Origin: Mesorhizobium loti
Lineage (GTDB): Bacteria; Pseudomonadota; Alphaproteobacteria; Rhizobiales; Rhizobiaceae
Assembly (NCBI RefSeq): GCF_002858745.1
Contig: NZ_PJRO01000008.1
Span: forward strand, 186,001 to 250,000
Length of the DNA: 64,000 nt
Direction: 5' to 3'
Shown: positions 24,564 through 33,273 of the stretch, one piece after another
Layout of the letters: each line of letters starts with the position of its first letter
How positions within the stretch are numbered: position 1 is the first letter of the stretch
The notes under the pieces: model-generated
Seen by the model: the letters and a program-made list of their open reading frames with translations, nothing else
Told to the model about the DNA's origin: nothing
Databases searched by the model: none
Program-made: the position numbers and the translations under genes

Positions 24564-25685
24564 TTAGAGAAGCGGCTGGAAACCGCCATTGTCAGCGAAA
24601 GCCTGCTCGCGATAGAGGCCGAGTGCCCTCATCACCGGAAGATCCGACAGGCAGAACAGGCAGGTATCGTCGCCTTCCGAGCCGTTGACATGTTCGTGCC
24701 ACGCCCAGGACGGCACGCAGAAGATATCGTGCTCCTCCCAGTCGAAGCGCTTGCCGTTGATGATGGAATGGCCCTTGCCCTTGGCGACGTGATAGAGGCT
24801 GCTACCGGTGTGGCGGTGGGCTTTTGTGTGCTCGCCCGGGCGCAGCATCTGCATGCTTGCTCCCATGGTCTGCATGACAGGTCCCTGCGTGACCGGATTC
24901 ACATACTCCATCAGCACGCCGTCGAAGGGCGAACCTTCCGTGCAGGCTGAGTATTTTGCCAGCGCTTCGTAGGTCGGGGCCCATTCGTATTTGAACATAG
25001 GGCTATAGCCCTTGTCCCAGCCCTGCCCCGTAGGCTTCAACCCAGGATTGCCCCAGGTCTTGGTCATGTCGTCGACTTCAAATCCGACTGCCTGGCGCAG
25101 GTCGGGATGCACCTCGTAGAAGTTCGCCTCCATCGCATTGACGAACGGGATGTCCAGCCCGTCCTGCCAGATGCAGGGCGAGCCGGTGGCCTCGACCCCA
25201 TGTTCGTGCCAGGTGCCGTTGGGGGTTAGCACGAAATCATTCGCGCCCAGTGTCATCTTGTGGCCGTCGACGACCGTGTAGGCGCCGGAACCTTCCATGA
25301 TGAAACGGATTGCCGAAGCCGAATGGCGATGCGCCCCGGCGACCTCACCCGGGTTCATCACCTGCAGCCCGGCGTAGAGCCACCCGACTGCGGCCGCAAA
25401 TTCGGTTCGGCCGGGATTGTTCAGATAGATCACCCGGCGGCCCGCCTTCTCCGGCGTCACCAGTTGCACGGAACGCAGGACATGCTCGCGCAGATCCCGA
25501 TAGTGCCAGACGACCGGTATCGATTGCGACTTCGGTTCCCATGGTTCGATCTTGTTGGCCACAGTCCAAAGCGCGCCGGCACGGAAACGCTCAAGGTCCT
25601 TGTAGTACGCCAGCAGTTCCGGCGTATCCTCGACATTCGCCCGCCCGACGACATCCTCCCGATGGTTCTCGTGCGACTTCGTCAT
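24564..25685 (-). CDS. Gentisate 1,2-dioxygenase-like bicupin
   Basis: 373 residues from the ATG at 25685, with GGAGGGG close before it; the longer open frame upstream crosses the operator region. Two cupin halves: the N-terminal with GAHRHSASAIRFIMEG (iron-binding HxH, Glu and later HEHG) and the C-terminal with KAHRHTGSSLYHVAKGKG. Family members split gentisate, salicylate, 5-substituted salicylates or 1-hydroxy-2-naphthoate between carboxyl and hydroxyl carbons. First gene of the run GDO-FAH-nitrilase-reductase. Gentisate is the default guess; a 5-amino- or 5-nitrosalicylate-like substrate would suit the nitrogen-handling neighbours. Confidence 0.86.
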   Translation of the reverse strand: MTKSHENHREDVVGRANVEDTPELLAYYKDLERFRAGALWTVANKIEPWEPKSQSIPVVWHYRDLREHVLRSVQLVTPEKAGRRVIYLNNPGRTEFAAAVGWLYAGLQVMNPGEVAGAHRHSASAIRFIMEGSGAYTVVDGHKMTLGANDFVLTPNGTWHEHGVEATGSPCIWQDGLDIPFVNAMEANFYEVHPDLRQAVGFEVDDMTKTWGNPGLKPTGQGWDKGYSPMFKYEWAPTYEALAKYSACTEGSPFDGVLMEYVNPVTQGPVMQTMGASMQMLRPGEHTKAHRHTGSSLYHVAKGKGHSIINGKRFDWEEHDIFCVPSWAWHEHVNGSEGDDTCLFCLSDLPVMRALGLYREQAFADNGGFQPLL

Positions 25686-25735
25686 CGACCCCTCCTGTTC
25701 GCAACCCGATCGACCGTCAGCATGGGCGATCATTT

Positions 25736-25764
25736 TTTCGAAAGCAATAATTATTTTCGAAAAT
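25736..25764. promoter_or_regulatory. Tandem TTTCGAAA operators in the GDO/GntR divergent region
   Basis: TTTCGAAA at 25736-25743 and ATTTTCGAAAAT at 25753-25764, centres 19 bp apart, in the 136-bp gap between the divergent GDO and GntR genes. The second is identical to the palindrome at 22034-22045. These are likely sites of the GntR regulator encoded next to them. Confidence 0.62.
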
Positions 25765-25821
25765 CTTTGGAATTGCCGACAAACAATGGCTTGGGCTAGA
25801 GTCGCAACAAAGGATCCTGTC

Positions 25822-26502
25822 ATGACTCTTGCCGAGAAGGCTTACGACGCCCTGCGTCACGATATCATTCGCGGCGAACTGGCCCCGGGGCGTCCACTGC
25901 GCCTTTCCGACCTCAGCGAGCGCTACGACATGGGGTTTTCGCCCCTGCGAGAGGCTCTGAACCGGTTGCAGGCCGAGCGCCTCGTTACAGCGGAATCCCT
26001 GCGTGGCTTCCGCGTCGCACCGCTGTCGCTCGATGAACTGCACGATGCAGTAAATGTACGCATCAAGGTCGAATGCGACGCGCTTCGCGCTTCGATAGAA
26101 CTCGGCGACGACAATTGGGCGGCAGGGATCGTATCAGCCCTCTATGCGCTCAATCTGCAGGTTGGCCGTACGGGTCCGGATGCCGACATCTGGGCGCTTG
26201 AGGCGCGGCACTACGCCTTCCACCGAGCCCTGCTGGCAGCCTGCAATTCACCCTGGACGCTGGAGTTCTTCGAGCGCCTCTACGCTGCAACCGAGCGCTA
26301 CCGTATTCCGACGCTGCTGGCAGCAACTCATCCGGCTGGTCGCGATGTCCAGGCTGAACACAGCGCTTTGGCTGAGGCGACCCTGGCGCGCGATGCCGAC
26401 AAGGCGATGGCGCTTCTGGAGGGGCACTATCGGAAAACGGAGAACTACCTCACCAGCGTCTTCGGCATGGATAAGCCGAACGGTCTGGCGGCGGCTGGTT
26501 GA
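25822..26502 (+). CDS. GntR-family (FadR/FCD subfamily) regulator of the catabolic cluster
   Basis: 226 residues from the ATG at 25822, which has AAAGGA 8 nt before it; an ATG at 25786 is in frame but lacks a ribosome site. The winged helix is at about residues 5-70 (AYDALRHDIIRGELAPGRPLRLSDLSERYDMGFSPLREALNRLQAERLV). The FCD ligand domain follows (ARHYAFHRALLAACNSPWTLEFFERLY, with its metal-binding histidines). It faces the GDO operon across a tandem palindrome and probably represses it until a pathway acid binds. Confidence 0.88.
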   Translation: MTLAEKAYDALRHDIIRGELAPGRPLRLSDLSERYDMGFSPLREALNRLQAERLVTAESLRGFRVAPLSLDELHDAVNVRIKVECDALRASIELGDDNWAAGIVSALYALNLQVGRTGPDADIWALEARHYAFHRALLAACNSPWTLEFFERLYAATERYRIPTLLAATHPAGRDVQAEHSALAEATLARDADKAMALLEGHYRKTENYLTSVFGMDKPNGLAAAG

Positions 26503-26732
26503 TACCGCTCAAACATCCGCCAGCCCGACCTGCATATGCATAGCGTCGATCAACAGACATGCAGTTTGCAATGCACTCCCGTGACATTGCTGGAAAAGCC
26601 GCAGCTCTCGCCCCCTTAACGCCAGCGGCAAACCATCAATTCTTGTCCGAAAACAGAAGAATATTGATATGTTTTCGCCAAACTGGCAGTAAGCGGGACA
26701 TAATCCTAAACGTTTCGGCGGAGTTGAGGTGA

Positions 26733-27215
26733 ATGACGAACTGGCGACTGGATCAGACGGATCTTCAGATTCTGGATCACTTGCAGAAGAACGCCCGTAT
26801 CTCCAACAACGAACTGGCCAAGGCCGTTGGCCTCTCCCCTTCACCCTGCTCGCGCCGCGTTCAGGAGCTCGAAGCCTCCGGAGTCATACAAAGCTTCAAT
26901 GCGCTGCTTGACCCCCGCGCCATCAACCTGAAGGTCAATGTCTTCATCAGCGTGAAGATGGAGCGCCAACTCGACGACAAGCTGTTCGAGGAATTGATCG
27001 TCACCTTCCCGGAGGTCATGGATTGCTACTACCTCTCAGGATCCGCTGATTACATATTGCGCGTCATCCTGAGCGATCTTGAGGAGTACAACGTCTTTCT
27101 GTCCGAGAAACTCGGCAAGATACCGGGGGTCAGGAACATAACTTCGAGCTTTGCACTCAAGCAGGTCGTTCGGCGCACTTCCTTGCCCCTACCCCAGCAA
27201 TCCCCAGAGGCGTAA
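26733..27215 (+). CDS. Lrp/AsnC-family regulator
   Basis: 160 residues; GAGGTGA directly before the ATG. The N-terminal helix-turn-helix (DQTDLQILDHLQKNARISNNELAKAVGLSPSPCSRRVQELEASGVI) is followed by the AsnC ligand-binding domain (PEVMDCYYLSGSADYILRVILSDLEEYNVFLSEKLGKIPGVRNITSSFALKQV). Such proteins sense an amino acid and control its catabolism. It is followed in the same direction, 128 bp on, by the AstE-like deacylase gene, its likely target. A TTTTCGCCAAA motif lies at 26672-26682 before it. Confidence 0.88.
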   Translation: MTNWRLDQTDLQILDHLQKNARISNNELAKAVGLSPSPCSRRVQELEASGVIQSFNALLDPRAINLKVNVFISVKMERQLDDKLFEELIVTFPEVMDCYYLSGSADYILRVILSDLEEYNVFLSEKLGKIPGVRNITSSFALKQVVRRTSLPLPQQSPEA

Positions 27216-27343
27216 GATCGCTCTGGTTTCATTTTTGCCGGAAATTGAAAATTATTAGCAGATAATATCAATTCAAGTTGATTTTCGGGTGATTGTGGGC
27301 AATTCCTGCGGCATTCAACGAGAGCTTGCAGCAGGAATTCACC

Positions 27344-28498
27344 ATGCCTCGATCCATCGAGACTGTTACATTGCCGGTAGTCCTACAGGGTACGGTGCGT
27401 AGCCTTCAGGTTTTCCGCTATGGAAAGGCCGGCGCCGGTCCGAAGATTTATATTCAGGGAGCCCTGCATGCCGGTGAAATGCCTGGGCCATTGGTCATCC
27501 ATCACCTTACGCGGCTGCTCGACGAGGCCGACGCCAATGGCGAGATCCACGGCGAGGTAGTCCTGGTCCCCCTCGCCAACCCCATCGGTTTCGCTCAGGA
27601 TCTCTCGGGCACGCACTATGGACGTTTCGATCAGGCCAGCCGCGAGAACTACAATCGTGGTTTTCCCTGGATAGGTGCCGAGGTCGCTGCACGGATTGGC
27701 GATCAATTGACGACAGACGCACGGTTCAACGTTCAGCTTGTACGCAAAACCGCACGAAAGATACTGGATCAGGCCACGGCGCGAACAGAATTCGACCATC
27801 TGCGTCTCGCACTGATGCGGATGGCCATCGATGCGGACTACTGCTTCGATTTGCACTGCGCCGGCGAAGCGCCCCTCTACATCTATTGCGACGATGATCC
27901 TGGTGAAGGACGTGTGGCCGAGTTTGCTGCCCAGCTTGGCAGCGAGGCGACATTCATACACGCCTATATGGAAGAAGGGCGCCCGTTCAGTTCCGCAGTC
28001 GGACAATTGTGGCTTCAAGTCGCGCGCGCAGTGGGTGACAGCGGCAAGCCACTGGTACAACCAGGATTGTCCGGAACCGTCGAGTTGCGCGGGTCGCGCG
28101 ACGTCGACGATGCGACCAACGCCGCCGATGCAGCGAACCTGCTGCGCTATATGATGCGGAGGGGCATCGTTGCGGGCGATCCTGGCCCCCTCCCCGAGGC
28201 AAAAGCGGAGCCGCAACCGATAACAGCCTGCGACCACGGCTATGCGCCGCGGACCGGGATTCTGGCCTACACGGTTCCTGTCGGAGCCCAACTGAGACGC
28301 GGCGACGAAGTCTGTTGCATCGTTGATCCCAGCATTGCCGATTTTGCGGCTGCCCGCTTCCCGGTTCTCGCCGGCTGCGACGGCATCCTGTTTGATCGCG
28401 CGGGCGACCGCCTGGCGCGGGCCGGCGAACAGATTTTCCGCATCGCCGCCAATGAGCCGTTACCACACCGTTTCGGCAAGACCGCATTGGATGACTGA
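27344..28498 (+). CDS. Succinylglutamate desuccinylase/aspartoacylase-family deacylase
   Basis: 384 residues from the ATG at 27344 (AGGAA ribosome site). It has the zinc sites of the AstE/AspA branch of M14: IQGALHAGEMPGP (H and E) and DYCFDLHCAG (third ligand). The C-terminal part (TGILAYTVPVGAQLRRGDEVCCIVDP) is the beta-rich domain of larger members such as the DoeB-type N-acetyl-diaminobutyrate deacetylases. It should remove an acyl group from an N-acyl amino acid. ATATCAATTCAAGTTGAT-like half-sites lie upstream at 27267-27282. It converges on the MFS gene with 2 bp between stops. Confidence 0.85.
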   Translation: MPRSIETVTLPVVLQGTVRSLQVFRYGKAGAGPKIYIQGALHAGEMPGPLVIHHLTRLLDEADANGEIHGEVVLVPLANPIGFAQDLSGTHYGRFDQASRENYNRGFPWIGAEVAARIGDQLTTDARFNVQLVRKTARKILDQATARTEFDHLRLALMRMAIDADYCFDLHCAGEAPLYIYCDDDPGEGRVAEFAAQLGSEATFIHAYMEEGRPFSSAVGQLWLQVARAVGDSGKPLVQPGLSGTVELRGSRDVDDATNAADAANLLRYMMRRGIVAGDPGPLPEAKAEPQPITACDHGYAPRTGILAYTVPVGAQLRRGDEVCCIVDPSIADFAAARFPVLAGCDGILFDRAGDRLARAGEQIFRIAANEPLPHRFGKTALDD

Positions 28499-28500
28499 CG

Positions 28501-29739
28501 TCATCCGTCAGCGCCGGCCATTGCAATGCGGTTGAGAGTAGGAGCGAGGCAAAAAAGCAGAAGCGCCGCCACCAAGGTATAGAGCGCGAAGCCGAACATC
28601 TGCTGTTCGATCGGCACGGCCAGGTCGAACAGCATTCCCATGAAGCCGGGCGCAAGCGCGGAAGCGACCACGCTGCTGGCCATGGTGATCGAACGAATGG
28701 CCCCCAGATGCTCGCGGCCATAAATCTCTGCCCACAGAGCGCCAGTAACCGGCCCGACGAAACCGGACGCGATGCCGATCAGCCCCATGAAGACCGGCAC
28801 CGTCATAAGATTGGAGAAGAGCGCAAGCACCAGGCAGGCGGTTGCCAGTGGTATCAGGCCAACCGGCAGAAGAACCCGGGCGCTCCATTTATCCACCATC
28901 TCGCCGGCGATGAGCGACGTCACAACAGTAAGACCGGCGTAGATCGGATAGTTGGCCGCGAGCCAGGCAATACTCCAGTCCTTGAGGCTGGCGATCTGAA
29001 TCTGATGAAAGAAAATGCCGGTGGTGATGAGGGAATGCGACTGTATTCCGAGCAGAACCACATAAAAGAGCGGATCGCGGATAACCTGACCGCTGGTTCG
29101 TTCCAGCGGCATGGCACGGCGCCTTCTGGCTGTTTGGATTTGTGTCGCCACCTCAGGTAGCGGAGTTGTTTTCAACAACCACAAGAACACAGGCATGGCG
29201 GCAAACAGCAGCACACAGGCGACAACGAGCCATGTCTGACGCCAGCCAATCGCTGCAATAAGAACAACGCCGGCAAGTGGCAGCAGCGCTTCCCCCACCG
29301 GATGCCCCAGCGATGCAATGCTCAATGCGCGACCGCGATTGAGATCGTACCAGCGTGTCATGGTCACTCCCGCCAGATGATCGAGCATTCCCTGCCCGCA
29401 AAACCGCAGAAGGTAGAGCGCAATGAAAAATATGATCAGCGAGTGCGCGTAACTTGTCAGGACTGCGGCAACAGCGGTCGCCAGAACGACGCAGACCGCC
29501 ATCTTCCGTGCCGAATACACATCGACGAGGCGCCCTACCCAGAGAATGCTGGCCGCGCTGCCAAGCGTAGCCACCATGTAGAGCAGGCCGAAACTGCTGT
29601 GGGTCAAGCCGAACTCGGCGCGGATGTCGCCGGAGAAAAGCGAGATGAAAAACGTCTGCCCGAAACACGACGCCAGGTTCAGCAAAAGCCCGGCCAGGAG
29701 CCAACGGCAGTTCGCCAGCAGGAAAGATCTGTTTTGCAT
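28501..29739 (-). CDS. MFS transporter
   Basis: 412 residues from the ATG at 29739; a GTG at 29748 is an equal candidate for the start. About twelve membrane segments in two halves with the A-motif-like GRLVDVYSARKMAVC after helix 2 and GEMVDKWSARVLLPVG in the second half, as in the oxalate/formate and monocarboxylate-type MFS groups. It probably moves a small carboxylate or amino-acid derivative. It is separated from the upstream ATPase gene by 77 bp holding a perfect palindrome, so it may have its own transcript. Confidence 0.87.
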   Translation of the reverse strand: MQNRSFLLANCRWLLAGLLLNLASCFGQTFFISLFSGDIRAEFGLTHSSFGLLYMVATLGSAASILWVGRLVDVYSARKMAVCVVLATAVAAVLTSYAHSLIIFFIALYLLRFCGQGMLDHLAGVTMTRWYDLNRGRALSIASLGHPVGEALLPLAGVVLIAAIGWRQTWLVVACVLLFAAMPVFLWLLKTTPLPEVATQIQTARRRRAMPLERTSGQVIRDPLFYVVLLGIQSHSLITTGIFFHQIQIASLKDWSIAWLAANYPIYAGLTVVTSLIAGEMVDKWSARVLLPVGLIPLATACLVLALFSNLMTVPVFMGLIGIASGFVGPVTGALWAEIYGREHLGAIRSITMASSVVASALAPGFMGMLFDLAVPIEQQMFGFALYTLVAALLLFCLAPTLNRIAMAGADG

Positions 29740-29780
29740 GAGAACCACGCGCCCTGAACACGCACAAGCGGAGGGTTAGC

Positions 29781-29797
29781 GCGGGATGACATCCCGC
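29781..29797. terminator. Palindrome between the Aap ATPase and MFS genes
   Basis: A perfect 17-bp palindrome around one central base (GCGGGATG-A-CATCCCGC). As RNA it could end the aapJQMP transcript, though there is no T-run. It could equally be an operator for the MFS gene. Confidence 0.4.
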
Positions 29798-29816
29798 CGC
29801 TGAAAGGAAGACGAGG

Positions 29817-30623
29817 CTAGTGACCTACGATCTGGCTCAAGAACAGCTTGGTGCGATCCATCTTCGGTCTTTCGAAGAATTCTTGCGGCGGTGCCTGTTC
29901 GACAATCTCGCCACCGTCCATGAAGATGATCCGGTCGGCAACCCTGCGGGCGAAGCCCATCTCATGCGTTACGCACAGCATGGTGATGCCACTTTCAGCC
30001 AGCTCCACCATGACATCGAGAACCTCCGAGACCATCTCCGGATCCAGCGCCGATGTCGGTTCATCGAACAGCAGGATGTTCGGATCCATGCAAAGCGCGC
30101 GCGCAATTGCCACGCGCTGCTGTTGCCCACCAGACAGCTGCGCCGGGTACTTATGCGCCTGTTCAGGGATACGAACCCGCTCGAGAAATCTCATGGCGAG
30201 CGCATTGGCCTTGGCCTCTGGCATCTTCCGAATCCAGAGCGGCGCCAGCGTGCAGTTCTCCAGCACCGTCAGATGGGAAAACAGGTTGAAGCCCTGAAAC
30301 ACCATGCCGACACCGGCGCGAACCTTGTCGATATTCTTGACATTGCCATCCAGGCGGGCGCCATTGACGACGATTTCCCCAAACTGGTGCTCTTCAAGCC
30401 TGTTGATGCAGCGAATGAGTGTTGTCTTTCCAGACCCCGATGGTCCGCACAACACGATCCTTTCGCCTTTGGTGACGGCCAGGGAGACGTCCCTCAGCAC
30501 GTGAAAGCCGCCATACCACTTGTTGACGTCGGTCATCTTGACCACGATGTGATCGGTCGCGATCGATGCGATATGCGGCCTGTCGGGACGGGTGATGTTC
30601 ATTGCGTTGGTTTCCGACGGCAT
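29817..30623 (-). CDS. aapP: General L-amino-acid ABC transporter ATP-binding protein (AapP-like)
   Basis: 268 residues from the ATG at 30623; the frame is open upstream into the permease gene, but TAATG overlap with the permease stop fixes the start. All motifs of a polar amino-acid ATPase are present: Walker A GPSGSGKTT, QGFNLFSHLTVLENC, signature LSGGQQQR, Walker B ILLFDEPTSALDPE and switch His VTHEMGFAR. It energises the AapQ-AapM pair encoded upstream in the same operon. Confidence 0.92.
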   Translation of the reverse strand: MPSETNAMNITRPDRPHIASIATDHIVVKMTDVNKWYGGFHVLRDVSLAVTKGERIVLCGPSGSGKTTLIRCINRLEEHQFGEIVVNGARLDGNVKNIDKVRAGVGMVFQGFNLFSHLTVLENCTLAPLWIRKMPEAKANALAMRFLERVRIPEQAHKYPAQLSGGQQQRVAIARALCMDPNILLFDEPTSALDPEMVSEVLDVMVELAESGITMLCVTHEMGFARRVADRIIFMDGGEIVEQAPPQEFFERPKMDRTKLFLSQIVGH

Positions 30624-31975
30624 TAGATTCCTCCCGAGACGCCACTGCCGCGCTTTTCCAGATGACGCCCATACAAAGACATGAAGTAGCAAAGCACGAA
30701 AAACAGCACGGTGCCGAACAGCAAGGGCTCCTGGTAGAGGCCGTTCCATTCGGGGTTTTGCCCTGAGACGTTGAGCATCCCCAAGAGATCGTACATGCCG
30801 ATGATCGACACCAGCGTCGTATCCTTGAGATTGCCGATGAAGTGCGTGACGAGAACGGGGGTCATCGTCTTCAGTGCCTGTGGCATGATGACCAGATAAG
30901 TCGCCCGCCAGTAGCCAAAGCCGAGTGCGGATGCCGCTTCGTACTGTCCTTCCGGTATGGCCTGCATGCCGCTGCGCACGACTTCAGCAAGATAGACCGC
31001 AGTGAACAGCGACAGGCCGATCAATGCCTGCATGAGTTTGTTGAACTGCGTTCCCGCCGGCATGAACAGTGGCAGCAGAACGATCACCATGAACAACAGT
31101 GTCACCAGCGGCATCGAGCGTACGACCTCGATGAAAGTCGTGCAGGAAATCCGCACCACCGGCATGTCGGAGCGTCGGCCTAGGGCCAGAAGGATACCGA
31201 TCGGGAACGCGAAGAGCGAAGAACTGATCGCAATAACGAATGTCAGGAACAGTCCGCCCCAGCTGCCCGTTTCGACATAAGGCAGCGTGAAACTGTAGGA
31301 TACCACGACCGCGAGCGCCGTGAGCACGGCATGCAGCGCCACCATTGGATAGAGCAGTGTCGACGGGTGCTTGTCCGCCAGCCCGAACCACCCGCCCAAG
31401 TGCTGCGCCAGGTTTCGCGCTGTCGTCATGGACAGGATCGCGCTGCACCAGTTCACGATGAGAAATGAAACACCGAGCATGGCAAACGCGCGCGGGACCA
31501 GAGGCCAATCACCGCCCAGGAACAGAAAAACCGCCAGGAATGGATAGACCACCACCATGGTCGTGAGCACCGTGGCCTTGTTGCTCACCCGGGGCAGCCA
31601 GATCGGCAACGCCCACAGGATGAGCAGGATACCTCCCAGATTGGCCCGCCAGCGCTCAGACACCGGAAACCGGCCGTAGAGATAACTATCGAACCAATGG
31701 ATCACCCCTGCCCAGCAGGCACCGTTCATATTCTTGTCGAAGCACTCGCGACGGGTGCTGGCCTCCCAGACCGCATTCGTTACGGCCCAGTCGTAGAAGG
31801 GAGCTGCGATCGAATAGAGGAGATACAAGGTGACCAGCGTGAAGATGGTGCTGGCAGGCGAATAGAATAGCCGTGTCTTGAACCAATGGATCACTCCCCG
31901 CTGCCCAACCGGGGCCGGGCGGGAAGGCATCGGCGTGAAAACGGGATCCGAGGATTTTGTGACGACGTCAGCCAT
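30623..31975 (-). CDS. aapM: Amino-acid ABC transporter permease (AapM-like)
   Basis: 450 residues from the ATG at 31975, overlapping the AapQ stop by 8 bp. The long N-terminal part with several extra membrane segments and a Cys-containing periplasmic loop (RRECFDKNMNGACWAGVIHW) is typical of AapM. The C-terminal BPD_transp_1 domain carries IPEGQYEAASALGFGYWRATYLVIMPQALK. It pairs with AapQ to form the channel. Confidence 0.9.
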   Translation of the reverse strand: MADVVTKSSDPVFTPMPSRPAPVGQRGVIHWFKTRLFYSPASTIFTLVTLYLLYSIAAPFYDWAVTNAVWEASTRRECFDKNMNGACWAGVIHWFDSYLYGRFPVSERWRANLGGILLILWALPIWLPRVSNKATVLTTMVVVYPFLAVFLFLGGDWPLVPRAFAMLGVSFLIVNWCSAILSMTTARNLAQHLGGWFGLADKHPSTLLYPMVALHAVLTALAVVVSYSFTLPYVETGSWGGLFLTFVIAISSSLFAFPIGILLALGRRSDMPVVRISCTTFIEVVRSMPLVTLLFMVIVLLPLFMPAGTQFNKLMQALIGLSLFTAVYLAEVVRSGMQAIPEGQYEAASALGFGYWRATYLVIMPQALKTMTPVLVTHFIGNLKDTTLVSIIGMYDLLGMLNVSGQNPEWNGLYQEPLLFGTVLFFVLCYFMSLYGRHLEKRGSGVSGGI

Positions 31976-33200
31976 TGCGGCGTCCTCCAGCCAGCAGACG
32001 GCGGTTGTAGGCGTTGAGGATCCCCGCAACGATCAGGCTGACGCTGGTGTAGAAGGCCATGACCATGGCAACTTTCTCGATAGCGTGCCCGCCCTGCTCG
32101 ATGGACGTGACCATGAACACGGTGATCAACTCCGGGAACCCGATCGCTACGGCGAGCGAGGATTCCTTGATGACGTTGAGCCAGATGCTGATGAGCGATG
32201 GGATGATGGTGCGCAGCGCTTGCGGCAGAACGACGAGACGCATGACCCGGTTCGGTTTGAAACCGAGCGCGGTGGCCGCTTCCGCCTGTCCGCGCGGCAC
32301 CGCCTGGATTCCAGCCCGCACGAGTTCGGCAACGCTGGCGGCCTGGTAGAAAGACAGACCGCACAGCACGGCCAGGAAGGCCGGCGGCAGGCTCCAGCCA
32401 CCAGCCATGTTAAAGCCCTTGAGTTCAGGAACCTGCCAATCGAGCGGTTTTCCAGTCAGATAGAAAAGAGCGACAGGAAGACCGACGATCACCAGCAGTT
32501 GATATGGCAGGATGACGGGACGCTTACCTGTGACGAGCTGTCTATGCTTGGCAAAGCGCCCCATTGCGATGGCGGCCAGGACGGCCAGGAAAAAACCGCA
32601 GACACACACCCAGAACAGGTCCGATGCGATCGGGCGCGGCATATAGAAACCGCGATTATTGATCGGGAAAAGCCCAAGACCGAACAGATCGAGGCTCTGT
32701 TTCGGCTTCGGTAGCAACACGAATATACCGCCGAACCAGAACACGATCTGTAACAAGGCCGGCGTGTTGCGGATGATCTCGACATAAGCCCTGGCAACTG
32801 TCGAAACGAGCCAGTTCCTGGACAGGCGCATGATACCGATGAGCGTCCCCATGACGGTCGCACCGACAATGGAAAGAGCTGACACCAGCAACGTGTTGAG
32901 AATACCGACCAGATAGACGCGAGCAAGACTGTCGCTCGCAGAATAGGGTATCAGGGTCCAGGAAATATCGAAGCCGGCCGCCGACCAGAGAAAATCAAAT
33001 CCCGTCACCATACCAATGGCATTGAGGTTTCTGGAGACGTTGGTCCCCAGGTAGTAGATGGCCAGCAGGATACAGGTCGCCAGGGCGAGCTGCACGACGA
33101 TCGAACGGACCTTCTTGTCGTAGAAATACCGAACAGTGTCTCGCTGTGGTGGCCTGCCGCGGCCATCAAGGGCCGTCGGCTCCAGTGTATTCGTGTTCAC
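31968..33200 (-). CDS. aapQ: Amino-acid ABC transporter permease (AapQ-like)
   Basis: 410 residues from a GTG at 33200. AapQ-type architecture: extended N-terminus with GFDFLWSAAGFDISWTLIPYSASD, a long insertion (residues about 155-255, with PINNRGFYMPRP), and a C-terminal permease domain with VPRGQAEAATALGFKPNRVMRLVVLPQALR. It follows the binding-protein gene by 73 bp with a strong hairpin between. The ribosome site is weak, which may keep permease levels below those of the binding protein. Confidence 0.9.
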   Translation of the reverse strand: MNTNTLEPTALDGRGRPPQRDTVRYFYDKKVRSIVVQLALATCILLAIYYLGTNVSRNLNAIGMVTGFDFLWSAAGFDISWTLIPYSASDSLARVYLVGILNTLLVSALSIVGATVMGTLIGIMRLSRNWLVSTVARAYVEIIRNTPALLQIVFWFGGIFVLLPKPKQSLDLFGLGLFPINNRGFYMPRPIASDLFWVCVCGFFLAVLAAIAMGRFAKHRQLVTGKRPVILPYQLLVIVGLPVALFYLTGKPLDWQVPELKGFNMAGGWSLPPAFLAVLCGLSFYQAASVAELVRAGIQAVPRGQAEAATALGFKPNRVMRLVVLPQALRTIIPSLISIWLNVIKESSLAVAIGFPELITVFMVTSIEQGGHAIEKVAMVMAFYTSVSLIVAGILNAYNRRLLAGGRRNG

Positions 33201-33225
33201 GCTGGCACTCTTTGCGGGTTTGGAT

Positions 33226-33252
33226 CGCGCCCAGCCAAAGGGACTGGGCGCG
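33226..33252 (-). terminator. Intercistronic stem-loop between aapJ and aapQ
   Basis: A perfect 9-bp stem (CGCGCCCAG at 33226-33234 with CTGGGCGCG at 33244-33252). Such hairpins behind binding-protein genes commonly stabilise the upstream mRNA or partly terminate, which gives an excess of the binding protein over the membrane parts. Confidence 0.6.
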
Positions 33253-33273
33253 TCGAAGCTGAGATGTACGGGA

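Noticed and set aside
27261..27271. GATAATATCAA, also part of the MarR palindrome at 13005
   Set aside because: Lacks the left half-site and lies 14 kb away before an unrelated gene; A+T-rich coincidence is more likely than a second MarR target.
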